From: Lentisphaerota bacterium
GTDB taxonomy: Bacteria > Verrucomicrobiota > Lentisphaeria > Victivallales > Victivallaceae
Direction of reading: 5' to 3'
DNA: 64,000 bases
Assembly (NCBI GenBank): GCA_015061815.1
Contig: SUVW01000009.1
Span: 1 to 64,000, forward strand
Made by a program: the position numbers and the translations under genes. The notes below the pieces were generated by a model that was given only the letters and a program-made list of their open reading frames with translations, had not been told where the DNA came from and ran no database searches. Below are positions 1-8,115 of this stretch, piece by piece (within the stretch, counting starts at the first letter, position 1; every line of letters begins with the position of its first letter).

Positions 1-99
1 GACTGCTTTAGCAGTAGCCAGTGAACTTAATGCGAATGAAAATTTCATTCAGAGCCCGGATCGGGCTGCCAGCAAAAATGCCTTCTAGGCACAGTGCAT

Positions 100-123
100 A
101 CCACCAGCTCAGCTGGTGGTTTT
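100..123 (+). terminator. Perfect hairpin followed by T residues
   Basis: ACCACCAGCT and AGCTGGTGGT form a 10-bp perfect stem around a single base, followed by TTTT and GATT. It has the form of a short intrinsic terminator on the plus strand, but no upstream plus-strand gene is visible in the window. It could equally be a mobile-element end hairpin. Confidence 0.4.
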
Positions 124-190
124 GATTGCCTTTGAGCTTTTGGTAACAAAATGGGTAATCTTTACTCTTTAAGAAATAAACTCCCATAAA

Positions 191-220
191 CAGTACGCAA
201 ACAGTACGCAAACAGTACAT
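191..220. repeat. 11-bp tandem repeat, about 2.7 copies
   Basis: CAGTACGCAAA is present twice and is followed by CAGTACAT. The repeat directly precedes the phage-protein fragment. With fewer than three copies and no spacers it is not a CRISPR array; replication slippage is the simplest explanation. Confidence 0.8.
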
Positions 221-235
221 CTCTCGCGCGCGTGG

Positions 236-475
236 GTGGATGATTCCGATACCGTACATTTGATCGCGTCAAATGTGCGTCCGTCAGAAGTGGCAAGAAC
301 TTTGGGGCATGAAATCATCGGTCATAAGGGACTGCGTACTGTTTTCGGGGAAAACTTTGATGCTCTGCTGGATCAGGTTTACAAAGATCATTTTGAAGAA
401 GTTTCGCTTTTGGCGCAGCGGTATCACCGGGATACTGAAACACTTGAAAATCAAAGGTATCTCACCGAAGAGTTT
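236..475 (+). pseudogene. Fragment of a phage polyvalent protein (zincin-like LPD domain)
   Basis: About 80 residues read VDDSDTVHLIAS... then TLGHEIIGHKGLR, and then FDALLDQVYKDH. This resembles the zincin-like large polyvalent-protein-associated domains of prophage and conjugative-element multi-domain proteins, which have the form 'DTVHIVAD ... LLHEIVGHKGLR ... FDALLD'. The HExxGH motif is present. The frame opens at a GTG with no convincing Shine-Dalgarno site and is open upstream without a start. At about residue 80 it runs, after LTEEF, into sequence matching the reverse strand of alaS. It is therefore a remnant truncated at both ends; the full proteins usually exceed 1000 residues. The ORF-track end at 652 is artificial, because codons after 475 come from unrelated DNA. 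Family placement is from memory of the motif, without a search. Confidence 0.55.
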
Positions 476-523
476 CCGGCGGATCAGGCGGCGCAGTACA
501 TAGGGCTGATCCACGCGTCCGGG
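476..523. repeat. 48-bp exact copy of an internal alaS segment
   Basis: These 48 bases are identical to 38192-38239, inside alaS and in the same orientation relative to the window. The flanking bases differ on both sides (T versus C on the left, G versus A on the right). On the minus strand the copy encodes the conserved class II AlaRS stretch VDQPYVLRRLIRR. It begins exactly where the phage-like reading frame loses similarity to its family. It could be an integration or recombination scar, or a metagenome assembly join. Confidence 0.9.
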
Positions 524-591
524 GCCGGTCGATCACTGCTGCTGCTTATCACCAGCAATGGTATATTCTGTCAAATTTATTATAACGGTAT

Positions 592-1803
592 TTATGAAAA
601 CAACTTCATCAATGCTTCGGCAAAGAACGACAGACCATATTCCAGAGGATGATTTATCCCGTTGCTGAAAAGTGTTTCGTATGCAATCCCATGACGGTAC
701 AATCTCCCCCAGTAACAGGATGCATCGGCCAGAGGGATTTGATTTTTCCGGGCAAAATCCCGCAGGAATTTTACCAATGCGCGTGGATCATCGTCGCAGT
801 TCTTTGAATTTTGCAGATTCATCCATGCCGGGGTTGTATAATGGGGAGTCATAATGATCCATTCAGCTCCGATACGGTCAAATGCCGCTTTGATTTTCTG
901 ATAATTGGCCCGGAATTCTGCTTCCGGCAGACCGCAATCATTGACAAATTCAGAGATGATCAAATCCGGCTTGACAGCCAAGACTTTCTCTTCAAAATTA
1001 TGCTCCTCACCCAACGGTACAGAAAAATAGTTACTGGTGGTGCGCCCGCCCCACGCTTCGGTCAGCAGTTCTATTTTGGCTTGCGGATATATATTCTGCA
1101 GCCGTTGACGGAATTGTTCCTGCCACCGGCATTTTTCCGGCAGATAACTGCATTGAGTGACACTGTCGCCCCATGCCAGAATCCGGACCGGTTCTCCGGA
1201 ACGCAGCTTTTGCAGCGTGCGTTCCGGTTTGTTTTCAACGAGAAACAGATCATCCGGAAACACTCTTTCTGTTACTGGATAAAAACAGGAATCATCCAAC
1301 TTTGCCGGATCGCCGTGCCAGTAAATATTGGCCAGACGTTCAGCACTTTCAGGGATTGCCGGAATTTCCGGATGTGCCATACCCTCTTTTCCGGTTTTCA
1401 GTGAAATCGAGCCGTTTTTACGGATGAATAAAGTATCTATACGCGATGGATAATAGGAGTAGGAAACGGCGACCTGTTCTTCCGCAAGGATGTTTCCATC
1501 CGGCATTCGCCCGACCGTTCCCCACTCTTCATTGACCCGGAAATCCCGTTCCGGCATCATCCACCGGTCAAACATTTTCACCTTGACCGATCCGGGAACC
1601 AACGCTCCCGGGAAAGTACATTCGCACGCCTGCAATCTCAACAATCTGCATCCGCTTTTCCATCCGGCGGCTTTTTCATCATAAAGCGGCATAAATTCAT
1701 GGCGTTCACCGTGAACTTTGCGCACCGGCGGCGGGGTCAGAACGATGCTTTCATTGCCATAAGAGACGGTTTTACTTGTCAGGTCAAAATTTAACTTTTT
1801 CAT
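592..1803 (-). CDS. SGNH/GDSL-family hydrolase (putative carbohydrate esterase)
   Basis: The product has 403 residues from the chosen ATG. The second half is an SGNH hydrolase: block I is WGDSVTQ with the nucleophile Ser, block II lies around GGRTTSNYF, block III is EFVNDCG, and the final block NGINHP carries the catalytic His. The N-terminal ~180 residues look like a beta-sandwich accessory domain, as in acetyl-xylan or rhamnogalacturonan acetylesterase-like proteins. There is no obvious signal peptide. The start at 1803 was chosen because a homologous 32-residue remnant at 6161 starts at the equivalent residue; the ORF track opens 10 codons earlier at a TTG. It probably removes acetyl or similar ester groups from the glycan attacked by the neighbouring enzymes. 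The substrate is not determinable from sequence. Confidence 0.8.
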   Translation of the reverse strand: MKKLNFDLTSKTVSYGNESIVLTPPPVRKVHGERHEFMPLYDEKAAGWKSGCRLLRLQACECTFPGALVPGSVKVKMFDRWMMPERDFRVNEEWGTVGRMPDGNILAEEQVAVSYSYYPSRIDTLFIRKNGSISLKTGKEGMAHPEIPAIPESAERLANIYWHGDPAKLDDSCFYPVTERVFPDDLFLVENKPERTLQKLRSGEPVRILAWGDSVTQCSYLPEKCRWQEQFRQRLQNIYPQAKIELLTEAWGGRTTSNYFSVPLGEEHNFEEKVLAVKPDLIISEFVNDCGLPEAEFRANYQKIKAAFDRIGAEWIIMTPHYTTPAWMNLQNSKNCDDDPRALVKFLRDFARKNQIPLADASCYWGRLYRHGIAYETLFSNGINHPLEYGLSFFAEALMKLFS

Positions 1804-1975
1804 GTTTTTATACAAATTTCCACACTTTTTCAATCCGGCGGCAAAGAATCATGCCATCGGATTCTTTCAATTGGAGCCTCTTATAATATAATGTCGAAGC
1901 TGTCAATTTCAAGATGTAACCGGAAAAGTCCATTTCTCCGGGACCTCATGTCCATTTTTATTACAGTTGCTTATT

Positions 1976-4900
1976 TCAGTTCAGAATCCTCCAGGAACGG
2001 ATATTGCAATTTTTTCCGTCCACGCGGATCACGATCTGCCGCTTTCCGGTTACCTTTTTCATGGGAACTTTGTATGTTTTCCACTTGAGCCAGCCGCCGG
2101 TATCAGTGGTCACGGTTTCCGCCAGCACGGAATCCGGGCGGTTATCTCCGGTCACATCATAAAGTTTTACCTGACCACCGGCATTTTCTGCGGAAACCGC
2201 CAATTCTATTTCCAGATAACGGGGTGGTTTATTACCGAAATCCACTTCACCGTAACTGATTACGGCTCCCTTTGACGCCCGTATCCAGTTGGTACGGTAT
2301 TCAGGCAATCCGCGCGGATGAAATTCCATGGATGGATGATTTTCCTTGAAGGCAAAAAGCAGCCATGAAGAATCCTGCGGAGTTATCCATTTCCCGGATA
2401 AAGCGTTCAATTTCTTGAAAGTTTTGAATTGTGGAGCCTGCCACTGAATGCTCTCACCGGCATCCCGGAAAGAAGCGATACGATATGTCGTTTCAGCAAT
2501 AGCTTCTGCTTCTTTGCGGTCATAATCTTTGCCAAGTATCCAGACACAGCTGGCATAGGGTGCCAATGTGACGACCGGATTTTCATTATGCGCCAAATCC
2601 ACATAACGAACCGCTTTTTCTCCTTCGGCACAGATCGCCAGCTTTGTCATTCCCGGATAACGGGATGCCGGAGAGACTGTAAGCGTTTCATCTGTAGTAT
2701 TGGTAAAAAGCAGAAGATGTCTTCCGTCCCGCTGGCGTTTCCAGGCGGCACTTGCAATCTTGTCGGTGGTTTGGATCGCGTCGGAATTACCCCAGAGGCA
2801 TTTTAATTTCGGAACCGGCTTACTGAAAGATACCGGACGGAGCATATCCGCTTCATTGAAATATCCGAGCAGTGCTTTGCGCAGATGCATCAGTTTTTTG
2901 GCATAAAGCCGGCGCGGGTCACCGTGACGGATGTCAAAAATATGCATCCAGCCAAGCTGTTCACCGCAGGTGAATTGTTCGCCGAGTTTGGCAAAAGAAG
3001 CTTCATAAGATCCGCTTTTCCCACCGAAAGCATCAAACGCTCTGGCAGTAAACTGAACTCTTCCGCCGCTGTAAATTGATTGAAACAGCGGAATATGATT
3101 GGGGGCAGTGACACGCCATGTCATATAACCATCCAGCACATCACTGTATACTTCAGAAAGATCTTCTCCATCCAGGGCCAGATGCGGATACTTTACGCGC
3201 AGTTTTTTCAGCATAGTACGGTATCCGCGAACCCATGAAGTCGGATCTCCGGGGGCATGTCCGTGTTCACTGTTCCAGCAAATCCGGGGAGAAGAACAGG
3301 GCAGCTGATCCCAGTAAATTCCTTTGAATCCGTTTTTGGCAGAATAATCGGACATTTTAAGCAGCTGATCCTGCCAGAATTTTGAACCGGGACACATCAC
3401 GGCAAAAGGCTGTCCTTCCCCGTATTCTTCCTTATGGGGTTTTCCGTTGCGCAAACGGACACCATATTTTTTTACCGTTTCCGATTCTGAAAGGTTCGTT
3501 TTCTTTACTCTCTGAATATATCCCCAGAGGCGTGAATTAATATAAGGATGCAGATAAATACCGCGAGGGATCAAGTCTTTGACCGCTTTTACGGCATTAC
3601 CGGAAGGAACAATGACCATCCTTGCACAGTCTGATTTCTGACGATCCTCCCATCCGCAGAGCCAGATGGCATAAGGAAGTTCAAAATAGTCACGGAGATA
3701 GACAAAAGAATTATAATATTCCGGAGAGGCGCAGAGCCAGAATGTGTTATTGTGATACCAATCAGGAGTATCCTTGCGGGGAAGTTCATTCACACGCCAG
3801 GGAGCCTTGTCTTCCACGAATTTCTTATAGATTTGACCGGCTTCAAACCAGTCCCCATGATAGGTTTCCAGCACTGCCGGACCGGATGTCTTAAAACCAT
3901 TGCCGCCGCCGGGAACTGCAACAGGATTGAGCCATTTATATTCCAGCACCCCGTTTCTGCCGGTAATACTCAATGTCTTAACTGCACAATCAACTGCCTC
4001 AAATGCGGTATAAACGCCATTTGATTTCTGATCGAAATAACTGCAGAACTGCATTGTACAGTTAGCGGTGGGATAAAGTGCAGAACGCCCGTATCCGGCA
4101 GAGGGATCCGGCACAAGAATTCCGATGGTATGGGGGTATGCCAGCTGATCATTTCCGCCGGGAAGTTTACGGAGAAAGAATCGGGGAAAATCCACCTGAC
4201 AGAGAATATTGTTTTTGTTCAGATTTTTCACTTCCAAAGTCTGTTCCAGACGGCCGCCCTTGAAAGTAAAATCAGAGATACAGGAAAAATCACCGCTTTT
4301 TTCCCAGACGATCCGGAAAGAAACTCCATCCTTTTCTTCTTTGAATGGAGAGGTCACATAACTGATCCCTTTGTGCCAGTCATGATGCTGGACTCCATCG
4401 AAATTCAGTGTCCACCCCGTTGCCCTGCCGTCAAAAACATCCGCTCCGGTTGCCGGATTGTACAATCCGACCACAGGGGAATTGGTGCTGTTTCTGCCGG
4501 CAGCTGCCATCAGCATGGCTTTTGAACTGTAAGCGATCTGAAATTCCGGACACTTCCGGTTCCAGATTGCAGCAAGTTCTTTACCTTTTTTATCTGATGC
4601 GATGATAGCAGCGGTTTTCTGAATGACTTTCTGCATCCGTGTCTGATCATATCCGGTTTCAGCCGCCCGCTTCAAAGCATTGACGATCCATGCGGTTTCT
4701 TTATGCTTTGCGCTCTTTTGTGCGGCAGCCAGCTGTTTCGTCAATTCCGGAGCAAGTGCAAAAAATCCGGCAGGCAATTTGCTGACCCGGTCGGAAGCTT
4801 TGACCAAAGAGGCGATTTCACCGGCATTCAATGCCCGGGCAATAACCTTCACCGAAGCGACTGAACCATTCAAGGCGTAGTCATCCATTTTGCTGTTTCC

Positions 4901-6037
4901 GATAACAACCGGAGAAGCAGTATGAGTCGGCTTGACATAATAAAACATCTTTTGTCCGGAAAGTTCACCATTCAGATATACCGAGCAGAGATATCCGACA
5001 TTCCCCTGCGCGTGCTCATTTACATACTGAAAGACTGCGGCAAAATGGAAATATTCTCCCAGTTCCGGATATTCTCCTCCCCACATGGCGTTGTTCCAGA
5101 TCCCGCCATCGGTTGAAAAACTGAAATTGACACGATTGCCGGTTCTGCCGATAAACCATGAACCTTCCTTGCAGGCGATCAGCATGTTGTGATTTTTCTT
5201 GGTCGAATTGCGATCATAGTGATCCATACGGACCACGCCGGAAATGGTCAATCCTCTTTCGGTCACATTCAACTCTTCCGAACCGCGAAGCACTGCGGCG
5301 GACTTCATTCCGTCAAATGCCGCTGCCTTATCCCTGATCACTGCTCCATTCTGCAATTCGACCTTTTTAGCGACCTCTCCGGCGTTGCTGAAGTCCACAG
5401 AAATCTCATTTTGTATCCGGGAAAGAACCAGGCGGATCATGTATTCGCCCTTCAACCCGGATAAATATTTGCTTTCAAACTGAAAACTTTTTCCATTGTC
5501 GATACTGACTTTGCTGGAACCAGGTTCAGAAGAAGTATCAACTCCCACATAAACAAAGTCATCATTGGTTTTGGAATTTATTTTATGGATAGTTACTTCC
5601 AGCTTATCTGACTTCAGCCATTCTGCCGGGATGGCAATATCTGTCCATTTCCTGTCGCCGGGCAAACGGTAATCGGAAGTTTTCAGGATCATTTTATTTC
5701 CGTTCACAATGATTTTCAGCTGTTCGGTCAAACCGTTCTTCGGAATTTTCCGGACAGCTTCACTCTGATCGCCCACCTGCATATAGATCCGCAAAGCAGC
5801 CGCCCCGACCTGATCACGCCACTGCGCCGGCAGCTGCGTAAGGTCAAATGTTTTTTTAATCCGGGTATTGTCGCGAATCAAAGGCAGCATTTTCACTTTT
5901 TTATTTTTCGGAGCAGCGGCGTCATCGTTATAAAAGGTGATTGCATCTGCACCGTTTTTTTCTGTTTTCCATGCAGCAGAAACGCCCAGGAACATAAATC
6001 CTGCGATTCCGGCGGCAATCACTTTTTTCAAACTCAT
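1976..6037 (-). CDS. Giant secreted LamG + DUF6259-like putative glycosidase
   Basis: The product has 1353 residues. The start at 6037 gives a clean signal peptide (MSLKKVIAAGIAGFMFLGVSAAW) and an AGAGAGG-like Shine-Dalgarno site 6-7 nt upstream; the 36 extra N-terminal codons in the ORF track are not credible. Residues ~250-420 look like a LamG/concanavalin-like jelly roll. The ~550-750 region is a beta-rich supersandwich. Residues ~760-1090 form a TIM-barrel-like domain with WLCGWED, GIYWDQLP and LDGEDLSEVYSD motifs, matching the uncharacterised DUF6259 glycosidase-like proteins of PVC bacteria. The C-terminal ~150 residues resemble a carbohydrate-binding module. Acidic residues in YWDQ and DGED are plausible catalytic candidates. 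It is probably an exported polysaccharide hydrolase of unknown specificity. Confidence 0.7.
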   Translation of the reverse strand: MSLKKVIAAGIAGFMFLGVSAAWKTEKNGADAITFYNDDAAAPKNKKVKMLPLIRDNTRIKKTFDLTQLPAQWRDQVGAAALRIYMQVGDQSEAVRKIPKNGLTEQLKIIVNGNKMILKTSDYRLPGDRKWTDIAIPAEWLKSDKLEVTIHKINSKTNDDFVYVGVDTSSEPGSSKVSIDNGKSFQFESKYLSGLKGEYMIRLVLSRIQNEISVDFSNAGEVAKKVELQNGAVIRDKAAAFDGMKSAAVLRGSEELNVTERGLTISGVVRMDHYDRNSTKKNHNMLIACKEGSWFIGRTGNRVNFSFSTDGGIWNNAMWGGEYPELGEYFHFAAVFQYVNEHAQGNVGYLCSVYLNGELSGQKMFYYVKPTHTASPVVIGNSKMDDYALNGSVASVKVIARALNAGEIASLVKASDRVSKLPAGFFALAPELTKQLAAAQKSAKHKETAWIVNALKRAAETGYDQTRMQKVIQKTAAIIASDKKGKELAAIWNRKCPEFQIAYSSKAMLMAAAGRNSTNSPVVGLYNPATGADVFDGRATGWTLNFDGVQHHDWHKGISYVTSPFKEEKDGVSFRIVWEKSGDFSCISDFTFKGGRLEQTLEVKNLNKNNILCQVDFPRFFLRKLPGGNDQLAYPHTIGILVPDPSAGYGRSALYPTANCTMQFCSYFDQKSNGVYTAFEAVDCAVKTLSITGRNGVLEYKWLNPVAVPGGGNGFKTSGPAVLETYHGDWFEAGQIYKKFVEDKAPWRVNELPRKDTPDWYHNNTFWLCASPEYYNSFVYLRDYFELPYAIWLCGWEDRQKSDCARMVIVPSGNAVKAVKDLIPRGIYLHPYINSRLWGYIQRVKKTNLSESETVKKYGVRLRNGKPHKEEYGEGQPFAVMCPGSKFWQDQLLKMSDYSAKNGFKGIYWDQLPCSSPRICWNSEHGHAPGDPTSWVRGYRTMLKKLRVKYPHLALDGEDLSEVYSDVLDGYMTWRVTAPNHIPLFQSIYSGGRVQFTARAFDAFGGKSGSYEASFAKLGEQFTCGEQLGWMHIFDIRHGDPRRLYAKKLMHLRKALLGYFNEADMLRPVSFSKPVPKLKCLWGNSDAIQTTDKIASAAWKRQRDGRHLLLFTNTTDETLTVSPASRYPGMTKLAICAEGEKAVRYVDLAHNENPVVTLAPYASCVWILGKDYDRKEAEAIAETTYRIASFRDAGESIQWQAPQFKTFKKLNALSGKWITPQDSSWLLFAFKENHPSMEFHPRGLPEYRTNWIRASKGAVISYGEVDFGNKPPRYLEIELAVSAENAGGQVKLYDVTGDNRPDSVLAETVTTDTGGWLKWKTYKVPMKKVTGKRQIVIRVDGKNCNIRSWRILN

Positions 6038-6062
6038 AAAAAACCTCTCTGATTGTTTTGTT

Positions 6063-6161
6063 TCATTTTTTGTAAAATACAATCTGCGGCTGGGGCAGAA
6101 CGATGCTTTCATTGCCATAAATGATTTTGCGGGCCAAAATATCAAGTTTCAAATTTTTCAT
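6063..6161 (-). pseudogene. N-terminal remnant of a second SGNH hydrolase paralogue
   Basis: A 32-codon frame opens with MKNLKLDILARKIIYGNE and is clearly homologous to the first residues of the SGNH gene at 1803 (MKKLNFDLTSKTVSYGNE). The two copies share a 25-bp identical run. It has its own Shine-Dalgarno site (AGGAG, about 9 nt upstream) and stops after QIVFYKK. The rest of the gene is missing, and the large DUF6259-like gene follows 25 bp downstream. It reads as the surviving 5' end of a tandem duplicate whose body was deleted or replaced. Translation as a short peptide remains possible. Confidence 0.75.
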
Positions 6162-6237
6162 GAATGGTGTCTCCTGAAATTGCAAACGTTATACATTACA
6201 CTTGACCGGATGGTTTTGCAAGGTTTGGTTGAAAAAT

Positions 6238-8115
6238 TTATGCAAGAGAATCAAGCAGAACCGCTGCATATGAAGCAAAACCGTGACAACAACTGCCGTC
6301 ACCGGTGAATTTTTCCCATAAAGTTCCGGTTTTTTCGGCCATCGGGCGCAAAACTTCATCGATTTCTCCGGCCAACACCGCATGTTGCCCCGAATCCAGC
6401 AAGTAATTGAACCGCAAAAATTTGCCGATGAATAAGCCACAGGGGAATTCCTCGTGAGCTGTAATATTCATGGATAGTTTTTTACGCAGTGCTTCTCCGC
6501 CGAAAAGCCAGGCGAAATATTGAGCTGTTTCACTGGCAACCGGATGTGCCGGATTATCCGGCATTCTGCCGTCGGCAGTGATGCCGTTGGCGGTAATAAA
6601 GCGGATATGCTCAGCTTCATCACGCATTTCCGGAAGGCCATACCACTTATAAAGCCGCATAAGGCATTCGGAATAAAGCAGGTTTGTGGGATAGTGGATT
6701 CCGGAAATAAAGTCATTGGCAGTTGACCACTCCATCAGATTCCAGCCGGGGAGGTTTTCCAGCAGACCATCAGCGTTGGTATACTTCCGGAAAAATTCGT
6801 GCCATTTTAGAAATCTCTCTTTGAACTCATTGGCAAAGTCTCTTTTGCCGTTACGGATATACCGGTATTCATCCACCTGCAGAACGAACCACATCGCCCA
6901 CTGCGGGATAAATGCACCGGTTGTATCGGCCGGATAACACATCGGCAGCATTCCGGACGGCAGATTGGCAAATGATTCCGGGAGCAGGAAATTTTCCAGA
7001 AAGACCTCTTCAATATCCGTATTCCCGGTAAAAAGATACGCTGTCCGAGCTGTGAAAAAACTGTCACACAGCCACGCTGCCCGTTCCCGTCCCGGGCAAT
7101 CCATAAAGAGATCCAGCGTATTCTGCCTGAATGTTTCCACTGCTGCCCGGCCGACCGGAGAAGCGGCAACTGCCGGAGGTATGTGCAAATATTTTTCCGG
7201 GAACGCATATTCTCTGACCGTCAGCGGAGAAATTTGCGGTATCGGGCCGGAAATCACCCATAGCGCAACATAACGGCAGGTATACGGTTCAAAACTTTCA
7301 AAATCAAATTTTTCCCCTTTTTTCAATTTGATCCGGCAGAAAAAATTTCCCCACCACTGTCGGGAACCGGGAAAATTTTTTTCGTCCGGCAATTCATCGA
7401 ACCCCAAAAGCAGTTCGCATTCCCCGGAAGCATAAAAACTCTGCCGAAAAAAACCGGTAACGATTCTGCTGAAGTCGTAAAGGATGAAACCGTCTCCATC
7501 TTTACCGTTCCAGGAAAAAGCAGCAAGTTCTTCGGCCGGACGGGAAGAGTGTATTATCTGTTGCGGTGCGGTGAGTTCTTTGCGTAAAATGATTTTTGAC
7601 GGCAGGATCTTGTGCGGTTCCGGCAAAGGTGTACCCCGATTCAGAAATTCCGGCAAATCATTATCATCATGCAGCTGCCAGCGGCTTTGAAAAACCCGCG
7701 TCTGATCGTAAAATTCCATCAAATGCCGCTGATCGGTGAATTCTTCCACCGCAAAATCCCGGTGGTGTCCGGCATTTACGGTAAATCCATCTGTTTCAGT
7801 GATGACGTTGCCGTTTTCATCCTCAAGTTTGAAGTAAGCAAATCCTCTTTGTGATGGCAGATACAAACTGCGGCCGGCTTTGTCATAATACAGCACCTCA
7901 ATTTCCAGTAAATTGACCGGTTCACTCACGGCGAGTTTTATCCGGTCGCATCGGGCATAACCATGCGGAGCGCGCGCCGGTCCGCAGCATTGTAAAACGG
8001 AATTTACTTTCAGACGGTAGAGGGAAAAGACCGCTATATCCAGAAAATAATTCCCGGCAGGGAGCTGCCGGGTACAATTTATCAGCGAATTGCCGTCAAA
8101 AGAAATATATTTCAT
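6238..8115 (-). CDS. GH78-like alpha-L-rhamnosidase
   Basis: The product has 625 residues. The central domain is a six-hairpin (alpha/alpha)6 barrel with the GH78 signature MDCPGRERAAWLCDSFF and, near the C-terminus, GTLWEKFTGDGSCCHGF, matching the family's TLWE...HG block. The N-terminal ~300 residues are beta-sandwich accessory domains. It lacks a signal peptide, so it probably cleaves terminal alpha-L-rhamnose from imported oligosaccharides in the cytoplasm. The ATG overlaps the TGA of the upstream gene (ATGA), which implies translational coupling. At 625 residues it is shorter than many GH78 enzymes (often 700-1000), consistent with fewer accessory domains. Confidence 0.8.
   Translation of the reverse strand: MKYISFDGNSLINCTRQLPAGNYFLDIAVFSLYRLKVNSVLQCCGPARAPHGYARCDRIKLAVSEPVNLLEIEVLYYDKAGRSLYLPSQRGFAYFKLEDENGNVITETDGFTVNAGHHRDFAVEEFTDQRHLMEFYDQTRVFQSRWQLHDDNDLPEFLNRGTPLPEPHKILPSKIILRKELTAPQQIIHSSRPAEELAAFSWNGKDGDGFILYDFSRIVTGFFRQSFYASGECELLLGFDELPDEKNFPGSRQWWGNFFCRIKLKKGEKFDFESFEPYTCRYVALWVISGPIPQISPLTVREYAFPEKYLHIPPAVAASPVGRAAVETFRQNTLDLFMDCPGRERAAWLCDSFFTARTAYLFTGNTDIEEVFLENFLLPESFANLPSGMLPMCYPADTTGAFIPQWAMWFVLQVDEYRYIRNGKRDFANEFKERFLKWHEFFRKYTNADGLLENLPGWNLMEWSTANDFISGIHYPTNLLYSECLMRLYKWYGLPEMRDEAEHIRFITANGITADGRMPDNPAHPVASETAQYFAWLFGGEALRKKLSMNITAHEEFPCGLFIGKFLRFNYLLDSGQHAVLAGEIDEVLRPMAEKTGTLWEKFTGDGSCCHGFASYAAVLLDSLA

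Larger units (their letters stand above)
1..235. other. Hairpin-rich non-coding left edge
   Basis: No gene is supported here. The stretch carries several small inverted repeats in a row: ACTGC/GCAGT near 2-15, an AATGAAAATTTCATT palindrome near 38-52, AGCCCG/CGGGCT near 55-68 and the strong hairpin at 100-120. Such clustered palindromes are seen at the ends of IS200/IS605-like or REP-like elements, but no transposase is present, so the origin is open. The minus-strand 83-aa ORF across it has no recognisable domain and is probably spurious. Confidence 0.4.

Noticed and set aside
191-220. Possible CRISPR repeat
   Set aside because: The 11-bp units are directly adjacent with no spacers and fewer than three copies.
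236-652. A single intact 138-aa gene
   Set aside because: Only the first ~80 codons resemble a protein family; the rest is antisense alaS sequence and unrelated DNA.
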